Part shown: piece after piece, positions 5,498 through 6,785 of the stretch
Layout: each line of letters opens with the position of its first letter
Position numbering within the stretch: the stretch's first letter is position 1
From: an uncultured Clostridia bacterium
GTDB lineage: Bacteria; Bacillota; Clostridia; HGM11514
NCBI GenBank assembly: GCA_902478725.1
Contig: CABSMD010000143.1
Coordinates: 1-6,785 of the forward strand
Length of the DNA stretch: 6,785 nt
Direction: 5' to 3'
Program-made: the position numbers and the translations under genes
The notes under the pieces: generated by a model
What the model was told of the DNA's origin: nothing
Databases searched by the model: none
The model's input: only the letters and a program-made list of their open reading frames with translations

Positions 5498-6785
5498 GTG
5501 AGGAGATTTAAAATTAGCGAGAGTCTGTTTTTGTTCATGGTAGTTATATGCATGGGATGCATGACACCAACCAATATAGCCTCTGCGGCGGCTTTGGACA
5601 AATTGACGCCGGAGCGTGAGCTGAAGCTGTGGTACGACGAGCCGGCCCCAACGGGCAACGAGGATATGTCCAAATGGGACGGGAGTAAAAACATAGCGGA
5701 CGATGGCTGGGAAAAGTGGTCTCTTCCGCTGGGGAATGGCTATATGGGCGTCAATGTTTTTGGCAGAACAACGACCGAACGCCTTCAGATTACCGAAAAC
5801 AGCCTTGCCCAGCCCCGCATTAATGACAAAGGCGGCCTGAATAATTTTTCCGAGACCTACATTGATTTCAACCATGAAAATCCTACCAACTACTCCCGGG
5901 ACTTGGTGCTTAATGATGGGGTTTCACATGTGAGGTATGACTGCGGCGGCGTAACATACAACCGCGAGTACTTTACAAGCTATCCCGACAAGGTCATGGT
6001 GATCCGCCTTACGGCTTCGCAGTCCGGGAAAGTATCGTTTACCCTACGGCCTACGATTCCCTATATTAGGGAATATCAATATGAGCCGGGGGATCTTATG
6101 GGGAAATCCGGAACGGTCACCGCCGCGGGCGATACCATCACGCTTTCCGGGGTGTTGGAATATTACGGGGTGAAATTTGAAGGCCAGTACAAGGTTATCC
6201 CGCAGGGAGGCACCATGACCGCCGGCAATGATGAAAACAATGATAACGGCAGTATCACGGTGCAAAACGCTGACAGCGCAATCATCCTGGTTGCGGTCGG
6301 AACCAATTACCAGCTGGAAAGCAAGGTGTTTACCGGCGGTAGGACACAAAAGCTGGCGTCAAATCCGCACCCGCACGCAAAGGTGACGCAGATGATAGCG
6401 GATGCGTCCGCCATGAGCTACGATCAGCTTCTTGCCGTGCACAAGGCGGATTACCAAAACCTGTTCTCCCGTGTGCGTGTCGATTTCGGCGGGACGATTC
6501 CACAGGTGACGACCGACCAGCTTTTGAACGCCTATAAAGAGGGGACATACAACAAATATCTTGAAGAGCTCTATTTCCAATATGGACGTTATCTTCTGAT
6601 CTGCTCTTCGAGGAAGGGGACCCTGCCGCCAAACTTGCAGGGGATCTGGAATCGTTATGACAGTTCCCCCTGGAGTGCGGGATATTGGCATAATATTAAT
6701 GTACAGATGAATTACTGGCCGGTATTTTGCACCAATCTATCGGAGCTGTTTGATTGCTATATCGATTATTACGCGGCCTATATGC
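5498..6785 (+). CDS. Secreted GH95-family glycosidase (alpha-L-fucosidase / alpha-L-galactosidase type), 3'-truncated
   Basis: The frame is open from GTG 5498 to the window edge: 429 codons, roughly half of a usual GH95 enzyme of about 750-850 residues. The N-terminus MRRFKISESLFLFMVVICMG...ends in IASAAA, a signal peptide with an R/R/K start, hydrophobic core and AxA-type cleavage site near residue 31. The mature part starts with ELKLWYDEPA, then WSLPLGNGYMGVNVFG (from W74) and ERLQITENSL (to L103), the GH95 N-terminal super-sandwich signature. Further on come a helical linker (YNKYLEELYFQYGRYLLICSS), LPPNLQGIWN (376-385) and HNINVQMNYWP (398-408). The N399-I-N401 pair fits the two Asn that activate water in characterised GH95 fucosidases; the general acid and the second acidic residue would lie past the window. 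Where many GH95 members have LW.G after the N-terminal signature, this one has LAQPR, so it belongs to a divergent subgroup and substrate could be alpha-L-fucose or alpha-L-galactose. It follows the SLH enzyme by 15 bp and is probably in its operon. Confidence 0.92.
   Translation, partial: MRRFKISESLFLFMVVICMGCMTPTNIASAAALDKLTPERELKLWYDEPAPTGNEDMSKWDGSKNIADDGWEKWSLPLGNGYMGVNVFGRTTTERLQITENSLAQPRINDKGGLNNFSETYIDFNHENPTNYSRDLVLNDGVSHVRYDCGGVTYNREYFTSYPDKVMVIRLTASQSGKVSFTLRPTIPYIREYQYEPGDLMGKSGTVTAAGDTITLSGVLEYYGVKFEGQYKVIPQGGTMTAGNDENNDNGSITVQNADSAIILVAVGTNYQLESKVFTGGRTQKLASNPHPHAKVTQMIADASAMSYDQLLAVHKADYQNLFSRVRVDFGGTIPQVTTDQLLNAYKEGTYNKYLEELYFQYGRYLLICSSRKGTLPPNLQGIWNRYDSSPWSAGYWHNINVQMNYWPVFCTNLSELFDCYIDYYAAYM

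Noticed and set aside
5546..5562. Lipoprotein signal (Cys in VICMGCM) for the GH95 enzyme
   Set aside because: The residues before the Cys do not fit a lipobox (Cys and Met at -3 and -2), while a good AxA signal-peptidase I site follows at about residues 28-31.
5123..5875. 250-codon open frame on the minus strand across the gene junction
   Set aside because: It is antisense to the SLH domains and the GH95 start, has no recognisable motif or ribosome-binding site, and is explained by codon bias of the + strand genes.

Overview
The window is the end of an assembled contig or read from a Gram-positive, S-layer-bearing bacterium. Three things suggest a Firmicute, probably Paenibacillaceae or a polysaccharide-degrading clostridial relative: the SLH triplet, the FIVAR and Ig-like surface modules, and a strong Shine-Dalgarno site with a GTG start. 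The lineage is inferred from architecture only. Both genes lie on the + strand and cover almost everything from position 50 to the end. No RNA gene, CRISPR array, transposase or phage gene is visible.

Layout: positions 1-49 are not genomic. They match an Illumina Nextera i7 library adapter (tail of P7, an 8-base index, the read-2 transposon adapter ending in the 19-bp mosaic end). Positions 50-5482 hold the 3' part of a very large modular surface protein of about 1,810 residues. In order it has: a truncated carbohydrate-binding-like jelly-roll, an Ig-like module, a large right-handed parallel beta-helix resembling glycoside hydrolase family GH141, a second Ig-like module, a FIVAR helical module, a concanavalin-like beta-sandwich, a second FIVAR, an unrecognised domain, a Gly/Pro/Ser linker and three C-terminal SLH domains. 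Its true start is missing, and the apparent GTG start at 35 lies inside the adapter. Fifteen bases later, at 5498, begins a secreted GH95-type glycosidase (alpha-L-fucosidase / alpha-L-galactosidase family). It runs off the right edge after 429 codons.

The tight spacing with no terminator suggests one transcript. Both catalytic families have characterised alpha-L-fucosidases, so the likely job of the pair is extracellular trimming of a fucose- or L-galactose-containing polysaccharide. The beta-helix enzyme would be held on the cell wall by SLH domains and the GH95 enzyme exported with it. The substrate (RG-II-like pectin, xyloglucan, fucoidan, host or microbial glycan) cannot be told from this sequence. 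The most notable points are the unusual multi-module architecture of the SLH enzyme, its unassigned domain before the anchor, the GH141-like/GH95 pairing, and the adapter contamination.
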